From the NCBI GenBank assembly GCA_040401595.1, contig JBBAOE010000002.1, positions 62,001 through 126,000 on the forward strand: a DNA stretch of 64,000 nt. The letters are read 5' to 3'. A model generated the notes under the pieces. The model was not told the origin of the DNA and made no database searches. It worked only from the letters and a program-made list of their open reading frames with translations. Made by a program: the position numbers and the translations under genes. Positions 7,634 through 15,550 of this stretch are shown in pieces. The stretch comes from RFPW01 sp040401595. Lineage in GTDB: Bacteria; Pseudomonadota; Gammaproteobacteria; Burkholderiales; Burkholderiaceae_E. Position 1 is the stretch's first letter, and every line of letters begins with the position of its first letter.

Positions 7634-8458
7634 ATGCATATCGGCATTGTTGAGGACGACCCGGACCAGTTGGCGTTGGTCAACGTTTGGCTGACCCGTG
7701 CGGATCATCGTGTCCAGGGCTTCCAAACGGTCGCCCACGCGATCAGCGCCCTGTCCCAGGAACCCGTCGGACTGTTACTGGTTGACTGGCGTCTGCCCGA
7801 TGCAACCGGTGCGGATCTGATTGAGTGGGTCCGCTCGAATATCGGGTGGACCTTGCCGATTTTGGTGCTCACTGCCTCGAGGGAAGAGCATATCGTCCTC
7901 GCAGCGCTGGCCGCCGGGGCGGATGATTTCGTCCTCAAACAGCCGCAACCCCTTGAATTACTCGCCAGAATTTCTGCGCTCGCCCGTCGGACCGCGAATC
8001 TGAATGTGCCCATTGGGTCAGCAGGTGAAGCCAGGCCACAACCCACATCCGGACCTGGTCATGTTTCAGGGGCGGCATCCTGGACTGACTCAGGTCCAGG
8101 ATCAACGCGCGAGTCTGGGTCGGAACTGCGCGTTGGGCCGTTTGTGATCGATCCGATGCGTCAATTGCTGACTCTCGACGGTGTGCAGGTCACTCTGACG
8201 CAGAAAGAGTTTGATCTTGCGGTGTACCTGTTTCAGAGCGATGGCCTACTCCTGTCACGGGATCACCTGTTGAACAAGATTTGGGGCTTTCATGCCGAAG
8301 TGGATACCCGTACGGTCGACACCCATATCAGCCGTCTGCGCAAAAAACTACGTCTCGATGGGCGACTCAGCTGGAAGCTGATCTCGGTCTATGGGGTAGG
8401 GTACCGATTGGACGATGGGGCATCGTCGACGGCGCCGAACGTGCTGCAACCCATCTGA
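7634..8458 (+). CDS. Orphan OmpR/PhoB-type response regulator
   Basis: This is a 274-residue two-component regulator. The receiver domain (1-120) has the acidic pair E7/D8/D9, phosphoacceptor D51 in LLLVDWRLPD, T80 and K102. A long Gly/Ser/Pro linker (about 125-165) leads to a winged-helix DNA-binding domain (170-265), with LTQKEFDLAVYLF and DTRTVDTHISRLRKKL typical of OmpR-family proteins. I start it at ATG 7634 (GGAG four bases upstream) because the frame upstream adds only unlikely residues. No histidine kinase is adjacent; the only kinase nearby is at 28826, at the far end of the EPS locus. Its 3' end overlaps the convergent acetyltransferase by 70 bases. Confidence 0.92.
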   Translation: MHIGIVEDDPDQLALVNVWLTRADHRVQGFQTVAHAISALSQEPVGLLLVDWRLPDATGADLIEWVRSNIGWTLPILVLTASREEHIVLAALAAGADDFVLKQPQPLELLARISALARRTANLNVPIGSAGEARPQPTSGPGHVSGAASWTDSGPGSTRESGSELRVGPFVIDPMRQLLTLDGVQVTLTQKEFDLAVYLFQSDGLLLSRDHLLNKIWGFHAEVDTRTVDTHISRLRKKLRLDGRLSWKLISVYGVGYRLDDGASSTAPNVLQPI

Positions 8459-8991
8459 GCTTCGGGCTCATTGTTTGTCCCCCCCGCGCTGGGGCGCCTG
8501 CCAACAATGCGTGCTGGAACACCCACGGCCAGAGATCCCGGGGGCACATCGCAGAGCACCACGGCATTGGCTCCGATCACGGCATCGTCGCCGACGACAA
8601 TGGGTCCGAGTAACTTGGCACCCGCACCGATGTCCACACGATTGCCGATCTTAGGTGAGCCTGGAATATGGGTCCGCCGCAACCCCAAGGTGACGCCGTG
8701 GCGCAAACGGACATCGTCACCGATCACTGCGTCACCGCTAATGATGATGCCGCCAAAATGGTCGATGATCAGTCGCCGACCAATGGTCGCTTCACAGGGC
8801 AGATCAATCCCACTGAGGATCTGGACTCCCGTTTTCAGAAAACGGTAGGCGAGGGAGAGGGGTTTGCGCAAGATGGCCGGTCGCACGCGATAACGCCAGC
8901 AGCCAAACCGGTAAACAAGCAGTACCCAGACGCCTGGCCGCCAGGGATCTCGATCATGCGCATTGAAGTCTTCGCGGATCCGATCAAACAT
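8389..8991 (-). CDS. Serine acetyltransferase-like hexapeptide O-acetyltransferase
   Basis: This is a 200-residue left-handed beta-helix acyltransferase. Imperfect hexapeptide repeats run from about residue 65 to 165 (IGRRLIIDHFGGIIISGDAV, IGDDVRLRHGVTLG, IGNRVDIGAGAKLLG, IGANAVVLCDVP), as in CysE. The N-terminal helical part is shorter than in true CysE. As the last gene of the EPS glycosyltransferase run, it more likely acetylates a sugar or precursor than serine; that is inference. The final 30 residues are polar and unconserved-looking, and their codons overlap the end of the opposite-strand response regulator. Confidence 0.85.
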   Translation of the reverse strand: MFDRIREDFNAHDRDPWRPGVWVLLVYRFGCWRYRVRPAILRKPLSLAYRFLKTGVQILSGIDLPCEATIGRRLIIDHFGGIIISGDAVIGDDVRLRHGVTLGLRRTHIPGSPKIGNRVDIGAGAKLLGPIVVGDDAVIGANAVVLCDVPPGSLAVGVPARIVGRRPSAGGTNNEPEAQMGCSTFGAVDDAPSSNRYPTP

Positions 8992-9006
8992 CGGCAGGTC
9001 CTGCGC

Positions 9007-9996
9007 TCACCAGGGCCGAGGGGGGGCCACACGACCGCCGAGCGTGTCCGACCAGGCTTGCGCCAGCAGGGCGCGATGGTCAGCAGACTCGATCGACTTC
9101 TGAGCCTGACCGCGCAGCTGCGCGCGCCATCCACGCAGGCAGTGCCAGGCACGCTCGAGGCGATTGACCGACCAGGCGGTCAACCATCCATGATTTTTTC
9201 GATAATAAAGGAGCCCGCTACGGGCCCGCCAAAGCGTGAGTTGTGAGCCAGATCGTGAGACCGTTTCGCCGCTAATCGTCCGCGCCGATGCGCCACCGAT
9301 GTGGCGGGTTTCCAGAGTCGGCCAGTACTGAACGCGGTAACCCGCCCGACGGATCCGCCGGCACAGGTCCACTTCTTCGTAGTACAGGAAGAACCGCTCA
9401 TCAAAGCCGCCAAGCGCATCGAAGACATCGCGTCGCAGTAGCGCAAAGGCCCCAGGGATCCAGTCCACCTCTGCTGGAATGGCCGGGTCGGCCCAGGTTC
9501 GATCCAGGTAACCAAACCAGCGTGACCTGGGAAACCGGGCGGCCAGTCCCGAGATCACCAGTGCCTCTTGCAACAGGCTCGGAAACATCCGTGCGGAGGG
9601 TTGGCTGCTGCCATCGTCGGCAAATAACCGTCCGCCGGCCAGGCCGATCTGCTCATCGCTTTTCATCACGGTCAAGCCGCGACGGATGGTATCTGGCTCT
9701 GGCATCGCATCAGGATTGAGCAGTAGCAGGACATGCCCGCGCGCGTGTTGTGCAGCGAGATTGTTGCCGGCTGCGAAGCCGAGGTTGACTGCGCTGCGGA
9801 TCAACCGCACCTCGGGGTGATGGCCTTCGATCTGATCTGCAGTGCCATCATCGGAGGCGTTATCCACCACCACCACTTCACCGTCGAGCTGAACGAGCTC
9901 GTCGCGTAATTGCGTTAGCAGCCTGTCGATCAAGTGACGTGAGTTGTAGGTCACGATCAGGATTGAAAGATCTTTTCGACGTGTTTCCTCGAGCAT
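9007..9996 (-). CDS. GT2 glycosyltransferase (rhamnosyltransferase-like)
   Basis: This is a 329-residue cytoplasmic GT2 enzyme. The N-terminus LSILIVTYNSRHLIDRLL and the VVVDNASDDGT nucleotide-binding loop lead to the LLLLNPDAMPEPD metal site. WIPGAFALLRRDVFDALGG and FDERFFLYYEEVDLCRRIR, with the acceptor-side E-x-x-D, are the pattern seen in rhamnosyl- and related transferases. It would add one sugar to the EPS repeat; donor and linkage cannot be read from sequence. It ends 15 bases before the acetyltransferase gene and starts 38 bases after the next glycosyltransferase. Confidence 0.9.
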   Translation of the reverse strand: MLEETRRKDLSILIVTYNSRHLIDRLLTQLRDELVQLDGEVVVVDNASDDGTADQIEGHHPEVRLIRSAVNLGFAAGNNLAAQHARGHVLLLLNPDAMPEPDTIRRGLTVMKSDEQIGLAGGRLFADDGSSQPSARMFPSLLQEALVISGLAARFPRSRWFGYLDRTWADPAIPAEVDWIPGAFALLRRDVFDALGGFDERFFLYYEEVDLCRRIRRAGYRVQYWPTLETRHIGGASARTISGETVSRSGSQLTLWRARSGLLYYRKNHGWLTAWSVNRLERAWHCLRGWRAQLRGQAQKSIESADHRALLAQAWSDTLGGRVAPPRPW

Positions 9997-10034
9997 ATCG
10001 ACCTCACCGGCCCCAGGGCATTGCTGAGAATTGC

Positions 10035-11198
10035 TCAGGAAGAGTGACGTTTACTGCGCGTCCAGGGCGCATCGCGAGCGGCGGCACGCCAGCTCTGACC
10101 GGTTCGCGCGAGTTTTGCCAACACATAGGCCGGTGCGCCCAGAAGCGCCCGCCAATGGGCAGGGCTGGCATGCATCAGGCGCATCGCGAGAAACACATGC
10201 AGGGTCAACAGCAGCAGATTTACCTCGGCTAGCCATTGCACCCCAGGCCCGCCCAGCAGGTAGGCGATCAGGAGCAGGCTGCAATGCCAGGCCAGCGGGA
10301 GGAGGAGCAGATCGCCCAGCAGATCGAGCCGTTCCCAGTGTCCAGCAATCGCTTGCTGCAGCAGTTCTGGACCATGGTCAATGAGCAGGCGCAGCCGGCC
10401 TCCTTCCCAGCGGGCCTGTTGCTGGCCACTTGCCACCGGATCCGACGCGATCTCTCCCCGAACTTGCGCCTGATCAACCCATTGGACCCGCAAGCCCGCC
10501 CGCACCAGGTCGTGATGGTATTGAACATCTTCGACGATCGACGCTGCCCGATAGGGAACGCGTCGTAACGTTGCGCGGGACAGGGCGAACCCGTTGCCCA
10601 GAAGACCAACGGATAAACCGAGTGCGGCCCGCCCTCTGGGACGTAAAACATTCCAGGCGCTGAGCGCGATATCCGCGAGGCAGGTCGCTTGACTGCGCTG
10701 TGGGTCGCGAACGCCATATCGACATTGCAGGGCATCAACCCCATCGCCCATCGCCTGTCGCATCGTGCGCAGAAAGCCGGGTTCAACATCGGTGTCAGCA
10801 TCAATGACAATCAGCCAGTCCGCATCGGTGATTGATGCAAAGCCAAATCGCAAGGCATAGCCCTTGCCGAACTGGGCCTCGTTCTGACGCACCAGCACCT
10901 CGACGCCTGCACTCCGAGCGACCTCTGCTGTGTCATCCGTGCAATTGTCCGCAATGACGACGACACGCACATCGGGATCGCCTGCTGTTTCCTGGCGCAA
11001 GCTGTCCAGCGTTCGCGGCAGACCCTCGCGTTCGTTATGGGCTGGCACCAGGATCACAATTCGGTGCGGGGGATCGGCACGATTGGGCGGACGATTCCGT
11101 AGCGGTCGCAGCGCCGATATCGTCAACATACCGAGCGTGACGCACCCCGGTAGGGCGAGCGCGAAGGCTGTTGATCCAAGGGCTGACAGCAGACTCAT
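10035..11198 (-). CDS. Membrane GT2 glycosyltransferase
   Basis: This 387-residue protein has an N-terminal membrane helix (residues 5-30) and two or three C-terminal helices (about 290-345) around a GT2 domain. Visible motifs are VPAHNEREGLPRTLDSL, the IDADTDVEPG metal site, the catalytic SIVEDVQYHHDL and QQARW (the Q-x-x-R-W motif of processive and membrane GT2 enzymes). The gene begins with an ATGA overlap with the upstream GT4 gene, so the two are translationally coupled. The sugar transferred is unknown. Confidence 0.9.
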   Translation of the reverse strand: MSLLSALGSTAFALALPGCVTLGMLTISALRPLRNRPPNRADPPHRIVILVPAHNEREGLPRTLDSLRQETAGDPDVRVVVIADNCTDDTAEVARSAGVEVLVRQNEAQFGKGYALRFGFASITDADWLIVIDADTDVEPGFLRTMRQAMGDGVDALQCRYGVRDPQRSQATCLADIALSAWNVLRPRGRAALGLSVGLLGNGFALSRATLRRVPYRAASIVEDVQYHHDLVRAGLRVQWVDQAQVRGEIASDPVASGQQQARWEGGRLRLLIDHGPELLQQAIAGHWERLDLLGDLLLLPLAWHCSLLLIAYLLGGPGVQWLAEVNLLLLTLHVFLAMRLMHASPAHWRALLGAPAYVLAKLARTGQSWRAAARDAPWTRSKRHSS

Positions 11199-12475
11199 CG
11201 TTGCGCTCCAGAATTCTGAACAGCGGGTAGCTGATGAAAGATGCGAGCCAATTGACCAAGGTTGGCGATGAAATTGAACGCGCTCTGAACCTGCAGCCGG
11301 CCAGCCCTGGCGAGTTCTCCGCGCAGGCCCGCATTGCGGATGAGGCGTTCGAGCTGAACCGCCAGCGAAGCCACATCCCCAGGGGCGGCGAACAGGCCGC
11401 TGTGCTCATGCGCGATCAGTTCCGGGATTCCGTTGACCGGACAGCTGATGCAGGGCACTCCGCTGGCCATCGCTTCCATCAAAACCACCGGAATACCTTC
11501 GGCCAGACTGGGTAGGACGAATACGTCGGCCTGGCGAAGCTCGGCTTGAACTTCCGCCTGGTTCAAAGCCCCCGCAAAGTGGATCTGATTTTTTAGGCCA
11601 AGATCGTCCGCACAGGCCTCGAGCCGGGCTCTCTGCGATCCCTCACCGACGATTGTGAGCTTGAAGTCGAGACCCTGGTGCAGCAATTCGGCACAGGCCT
11701 GGATCAACAGGAGTTGCCCTTTGGCAGGCGCAAGACGCCCCACCGAAAGCAGGCGAACGGGCCCAGGCTTTCTCGGGGTCTGCGCAGGGGCAAAGCGCAC
11801 CAGATCGATACCGAGGCGGCACAGGTCTAACTTGGTCCAGTGGATCGGGTCGCTCAAGCGCATCAGCTGGCTGCGCGCAAACTGACTGATACAGACGACC
11901 CGGTCGGCCGCCGCGATTTTTTGCGCGATTCGCTGGCCTGCGACATCGTCGAATTCATCGGGACCATGGATCGTCAGCGAGAAGCCGGTCCGGTTGAGCG
12001 TTTTGACCAGCAAGCCAACTGCCGCTCCCTCGTTACCAAAATGAACATGAAGGTGACGCAGTCCTTGTCGCTCCATCCAGCGCCCCACCATGGTTGCTTC
12101 AATGGCGTAGGTCAGGGCATAGAGGCGCTTGAACCCCCGGCCAAATTGCGCGGCTGCCAGCAGGGTACGAAACAGGGCAATCGGACGGGTGCAGATGGCC
12201 CACATCAGAGCGCGCAGGGCTCCTTGAGCCCCATGCGCTTTGACGCAATAGGTAGCCTGGGCCTCGCGCAGTTCTTCTGCGGTCATGGCCTGCCGTTCCC
12301 GGTCTGGGGGGTTGATGGACGCAACTTCGATCCTGAGCCCCAATGCGCGCAGTCCGAGGACCTCTCGCAGAATGAATGTGTGAGAGATCGCCGGGTAACG
12401 ACTAACGAGGTAGGCGAGCCCGGGCGTTTGCCCCGAGGTTGGCTGCGAGTCCAATGTCGGTTGGCTGCTCAACAT
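11195..12475 (-). CDS. GT4 glycosyltransferase
   Basis: This is a 426-residue retaining glycosyltransferase of GT-B fold. The N-terminal Rossmann half carries YLVSRYPAISHTFILREV and HLHVHFGNEGA. The C-terminal half has RLLSVGRLAPAKGQ and the donor-site motif in VLPSLAEGIPVVLMEAMASG (E-x7-E). It resembles colanic-acid and EPS transferases of the WcaL/EpsF type. It overlaps its upstream neighbour by 7 bases and its downstream neighbour by 4. Donor and acceptor are unknown. Confidence 0.92.
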   Translation of the reverse strand: MLSSQPTLDSQPTSGQTPGLAYLVSRYPAISHTFILREVLGLRALGLRIEVASINPPDRERQAMTAEELREAQATYCVKAHGAQGALRALMWAICTRPIALFRTLLAAAQFGRGFKRLYALTYAIEATMVGRWMERQGLRHLHVHFGNEGAAVGLLVKTLNRTGFSLTIHGPDEFDDVAGQRIAQKIAAADRVVCISQFARSQLMRLSDPIHWTKLDLCRLGIDLVRFAPAQTPRKPGPVRLLSVGRLAPAKGQLLLIQACAELLHQGLDFKLTIVGEGSQRARLEACADDLGLKNQIHFAGALNQAEVQAELRQADVFVLPSLAEGIPVVLMEAMASGVPCISCPVNGIPELIAHEHSGLFAAPGDVASLAVQLERLIRNAGLRGELARAGRLQVQSAFNFIANLGQLARIFHQLPAVQNSGAQR

Positions 12476-13809
12476 CGAACCTCCGGGCTGAGGCCCTGAA
12501 CCAGTTGGGTGTACAACGCGTCAACCGCACGGAACTTGGCTTCCCAGGTATAGCGCTCTAGGACCCGCTTGCGTCCCTGAACACCACGACGGGCAGCCTC
12601 CTCCGGATGTTGATGCGCTTCGCGTAGGGCGCGTACCAACCCCGCAATTGCCGTTGGTTCGTCCGGCATGGGGATTTTCCAACCGATCTCAGAATCCAAA
12701 ATCTCGGCAGGACCCCCAAAGTCCATCCCGATGACTGGCCTTGAACAGGCCATTGCCTCAAGAAAGACGGCACCCCCCGATTCGCGCACCGATGGCAGGC
12801 AGAACACATGGCTGCGTCGCATTACGTCAGCCACACCAGCGGCATCGCGGCTACCCAGCCAGGCCACGTAATCCGTGAGGCCAAGGCGTTGGGCGCAATC
12901 TCGCCAGGCCGGGGCCATGGGGCCTTCACCCACGACTTCGAGCTGGACTGGCACACCCCCCGCCCGTAACTGCGCCATGGCCTCCAGCAGCAGTGGCAGC
13001 GCCTTGAACGGAACCAGACGCCCGACAAAACTGATCCGCAGGGGGCCTCTTATTGCGGTGCCAGGTTTCGATGGCCCGGAGAGATCATGTGGTGAGAAGA
13101 CGTCCGGATCGACTGCATTTTCAAGCATCTGGATACTCGATGTTCTGGCTTCTTTGGGCAGTGAATCACGCGTGGCTGCGGTTGCAACCAGAACCGCCGC
13201 ACTGTTGCGCAGGGAACCAAACCAGGCCTCCAGGAGCCGAGGCAGGACCCGCAGACGGGAAAGACCCATTGCGTCCTCCCGCATGACGGTCGGAAAACCG
13301 GGCGGGATCCCGAGGCCGCAATTCAATGGTCCACGGACGACGGGCAACCCCAATCGATGAAGCCGGGTTGGCGCTGAGGTGGTGATGGGCGTGACCAGAT
13401 GTAGCAATTGCCAGCGGGCGCCCGCCGCCATCTCGCGGCGCAGCGCGCGCAGCGAGAGGGCGTCGAACAGAAACCAGTCGAGCTGAGAAATCATGAAGAC
13501 GGCATGATCACTGCGTGGGAATAGGCGTCGCGCCAGGCGATAGAGGGGGCCAGCAAACCATTCCGTATCGATAAAGAGGAGGCGGGCTGTGCGCGGGCTC
13601 CGGGTGAGCAAGGCTCCAGGTTGATTGGGCAGTTGTCGTAGCGCCGTTTCAATGGCGGAGCGATTGCGGATATGCGTCACCAGACAAACTTGGTGTCGCA
13701 TCGCCAGCCCGCAAAACCACTGCCAGCCAAGTTGTGAGACCGAACCCAAACCAGGACCACATTGGTAGGCGACCAGCAACATCCGCTCCGCATGTTTGGG
13801 TGGATTCAT
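12469..13809 (-). CDS. GT4 glycosyltransferase
   Basis: This 446-residue GT-B enzyme has LLVAYQCGPGLGSVSQLGWQ at its N-terminus, an acceptor-side loop, RISFVGRLVPFKALPLLLEA, and the donor motif in PSVRESGGAVFLEAMA (E-x7-E). The GGPAEIL loop that follows is typical of GT4. The start ATG overlaps the stop of the acetyltransferase gene (ATGA). It lies in the middle of a six-gene run of assembly enzymes, so it very probably adds one residue of the EPS repeat. Confidence 0.92.
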   Translation of the reverse strand: MNPPKHAERMLLVAYQCGPGLGSVSQLGWQWFCGLAMRHQVCLVTHIRNRSAIETALRQLPNQPGALLTRSPRTARLLFIDTEWFAGPLYRLARRLFPRSDHAVFMISQLDWFLFDALSLRALRREMAAGARWQLLHLVTPITTSAPTRLHRLGLPVVRGPLNCGLGIPPGFPTVMREDAMGLSRLRVLPRLLEAWFGSLRNSAAVLVATAATRDSLPKEARTSSIQMLENAVDPDVFSPHDLSGPSKPGTAIRGPLRISFVGRLVPFKALPLLLEAMAQLRAGGVPVQLEVVGEGPMAPAWRDCAQRLGLTDYVAWLGSRDAAGVADVMRRSHVFCLPSVRESGGAVFLEAMACSRPVIGMDFGGPAEILDSEIGWKIPMPDEPTAIAGLVRALREAHQHPEEAARRGVQGRKRVLERYTWEAKFRAVDALYTQLVQGLSPEVRC

Positions 13810-14399
13810 ACGGTTTCAGTCTGTCGTGACCGGAGCCGGGAGGCCGGGATCCCGCCGACGACGGTATCCGCGGCCACGTCGCGGGTGACGACGGCGTTGG
13901 CTCCAATGACTGCCCGGTCGCCAATACTGACTCCGGGCAGAATGGCCACCCCGCGACCGATCCATACGCCCCGACCGATTCGGATCGCACTGGCGTCGTG
14001 GCCTCGGTCTCGCAGGGTACCTGTCCCGTGGTGTCGATGATTTGCATCGCGCACGCTCGAGTATTCACCGATCATGGTTCCAGAACCAATATCGATTCTT
14101 GAAAAAGAAACTAAATGAACCCCGCGCGATAACACGACATCATCTCCAATCCGCAAGATTCCGTCCGCTTGTGTTTCCCAGTACTGCCCGGGGTAGAGAA
14201 GGAGGCGACGACCCAGCTCGATCTGGCGTGTGCCATGCAGTTCGATGGGTCCTTCGATCACGATCGAGGGGTCAACTGCCCTACCCAAACCGGCACCCAG
14301 GTGGGCGTGGGCCCAGAGGCGACGCGGTCCCGGGCCGATGAGCCGACTGATTCGGGCCAGTGGCATCAGGTTCTTAGAGAGAATGCGCTTCAGACTCAT
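13806..14399 (-). CDS. Hexapeptide-repeat O-acetyltransferase (WcaF/maltose-acetyltransferase-like)
   Basis: This is a 197-residue left-handed beta-helix acyltransferase. Hexapeptide repeats cover about residues 30-180, ending in the classic IGRGVWIGRGVAILPGVSIG, IGANAVVTRDVAADTVVGG and the terminal ASRLR. I start it at ATG 14399, which makes an ATGA overlap with the stop of the upstream GT2 gene; the open frame extends 40 codons further upstream but only inside that gene. It probably acetylates a sugar of the EPS. It is one of two acetyltransferases in the locus. Confidence 0.9.
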   Translation of the reverse strand: MSLKRILSKNLMPLARISRLIGPGPRRLWAHAHLGAGLGRAVDPSIVIEGPIELHGTRQIELGRRLLLYPGQYWETQADGILRIGDDVVLSRGVHLVSFSRIDIGSGTMIGEYSSVRDANHRHHGTGTLRDRGHDASAIRIGRGVWIGRGVAILPGVSIGDRAVIGANAVVTRDVAADTVVGGIPASRLRSRQTETV

Positions 14400-15532
14400 C
14401 CGTGTATCCGGTATTCGATCAGATGCGGTGTTTTCTGTTGGCGAGCCAACCAGAACCATCGCCATTGACCGATCAGGATCGGGATTTGTTGAAGATGCGA
14501 ATGGGCGGCGTAGCACCATGCCAGCGCGACGTTTTCAGGACATTTCCAGCGACACCGAACCGCCGATCGCGCCCATACTGCAAGTAGAGCACTTGTCAGC
14601 ATCACGACCACCGGAGCAGCCCACGGCGTCCTGACAAGTCCGATCTCCCGAACCCATGGCATTGAAATCGATAGCAGTCCAGAGAGCGTTGCCATCGTGA
14701 GCGCGAGGATCATCAACAGGGATAGCGCCAGCAGCGTTGCGCCATGCCAGAGGTTGCGCCGGGACTCCCGCAACCAGAGCGGGTCCGATGTGTCACGAAA
14801 GCGCGCAGCGACTTGCGCGTAGGCGAGGCCGGCTCGCTCGGCCCGAACCCACCAGGCACGCAGGCTTCGAATTCCGAGATCGTGCCGTGTCATCGGCACA
14901 TCGATGTGCTCGATTTGCCATCCCCGAGCCCTCAGTCGTTGGGAGAGCTCGGGCTCTTCGCCCGCCACGAGAGCGTCATCAAAGCCGCCTACCTCCTGGA
15001 GCGCTCGGCGCCTTACCAAGGCATCGCCACCGAAGTAATCCACCTTGCCAGGCGCAAAGATCCAGTCGAGATCGAGGACGCGGGTGTAGATGGATTGGGT
15101 CGGGTTGGATTCCCGACGATGTCCCCAGACCGCGACGGTTTTCGGGTTGCAGAGCACCGGTAGCGCTTGCTTCAGAAACTCCGGTTCGAGTTCGGTGTCA
15201 CCATCGAGAAATAGAACAAATGTTCCCTGGGCTGCCCGCCAACCCACATTGCGCGCTGCGGCAGCACAGGGGTTGGCCGACCCCAAGTCGAGCACGCGGG
15301 CACCCAGATTCTGGGCGATTTCGACGCTGTTATCGCTCGAACGGGAGTCAACATAAATCAGCTCCCAGCGCAGGCTATTCCAGGCAGCTCGATGGATTGA
15401 AGCCAGACAGCGAGGCAAACGAGCCGATTCATTACGTCCGATGACAACGACCGAAACGGCAACCTCCGGGCCGACGTCGGTCAAACCCGGCGGAATCGGG
15501 GGCAAGGCGGAATGCGTGCTGACCATGTCCAT
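14396..15532 (-). CDS. Membrane-anchored GT2 glycosyltransferase
   Basis: This 378-residue protein has a GT2 domain with VSVVVIGRNESARLPRC, the YVDSRSSDNS donor loop, the DGDTELEP metal site, DYFGGDALVRRRALQEVGGF and the acidic GEEPELSQRLRARG. About residues 270-330 form two membrane helices (LLALSLLMILALTMATLSGL and VVVMLTSALLAVWA), so it sits on the inner face of the cytoplasmic membrane. It starts at ATG 15532 (a second ATG lies six bases on), 18 bases after the SpoIIE gene, and couples to the acetyltransferase. Confidence 0.9.
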   Translation of the reverse strand: MDMVSTHSALPPIPPGLTDVGPEVAVSVVVIGRNESARLPRCLASIHRAAWNSLRWELIYVDSRSSDNSVEIAQNLGARVLDLGSANPCAAAARNVGWRAAQGTFVLFLDGDTELEPEFLKQALPVLCNPKTVAVWGHRRESNPTQSIYTRVLDLDWIFAPGKVDYFGGDALVRRRALQEVGGFDDALVAGEEPELSQRLRARGWQIEHIDVPMTRHDLGIRSLRAWWVRAERAGLAYAQVAARFRDTSDPLWLRESRRNLWHGATLLALSLLMILALTMATLSGLLSISMPWVREIGLVRTPWAAPVVVMLTSALLAVWARSAVRCRWKCPENVALAWCYAAHSHLQQIPILIGQWRWFWLARQQKTPHLIEYRIHG

Positions 15533-15550
15533 GGACGCATTGAATACGGA

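Noticed and set aside
8389..8991. True cysteine-biosynthesis CysE
   Set aside because: The N-terminal helical domain is too short and the context is EPS synthesis, so I describe it only as serine-acetyltransferase-like.
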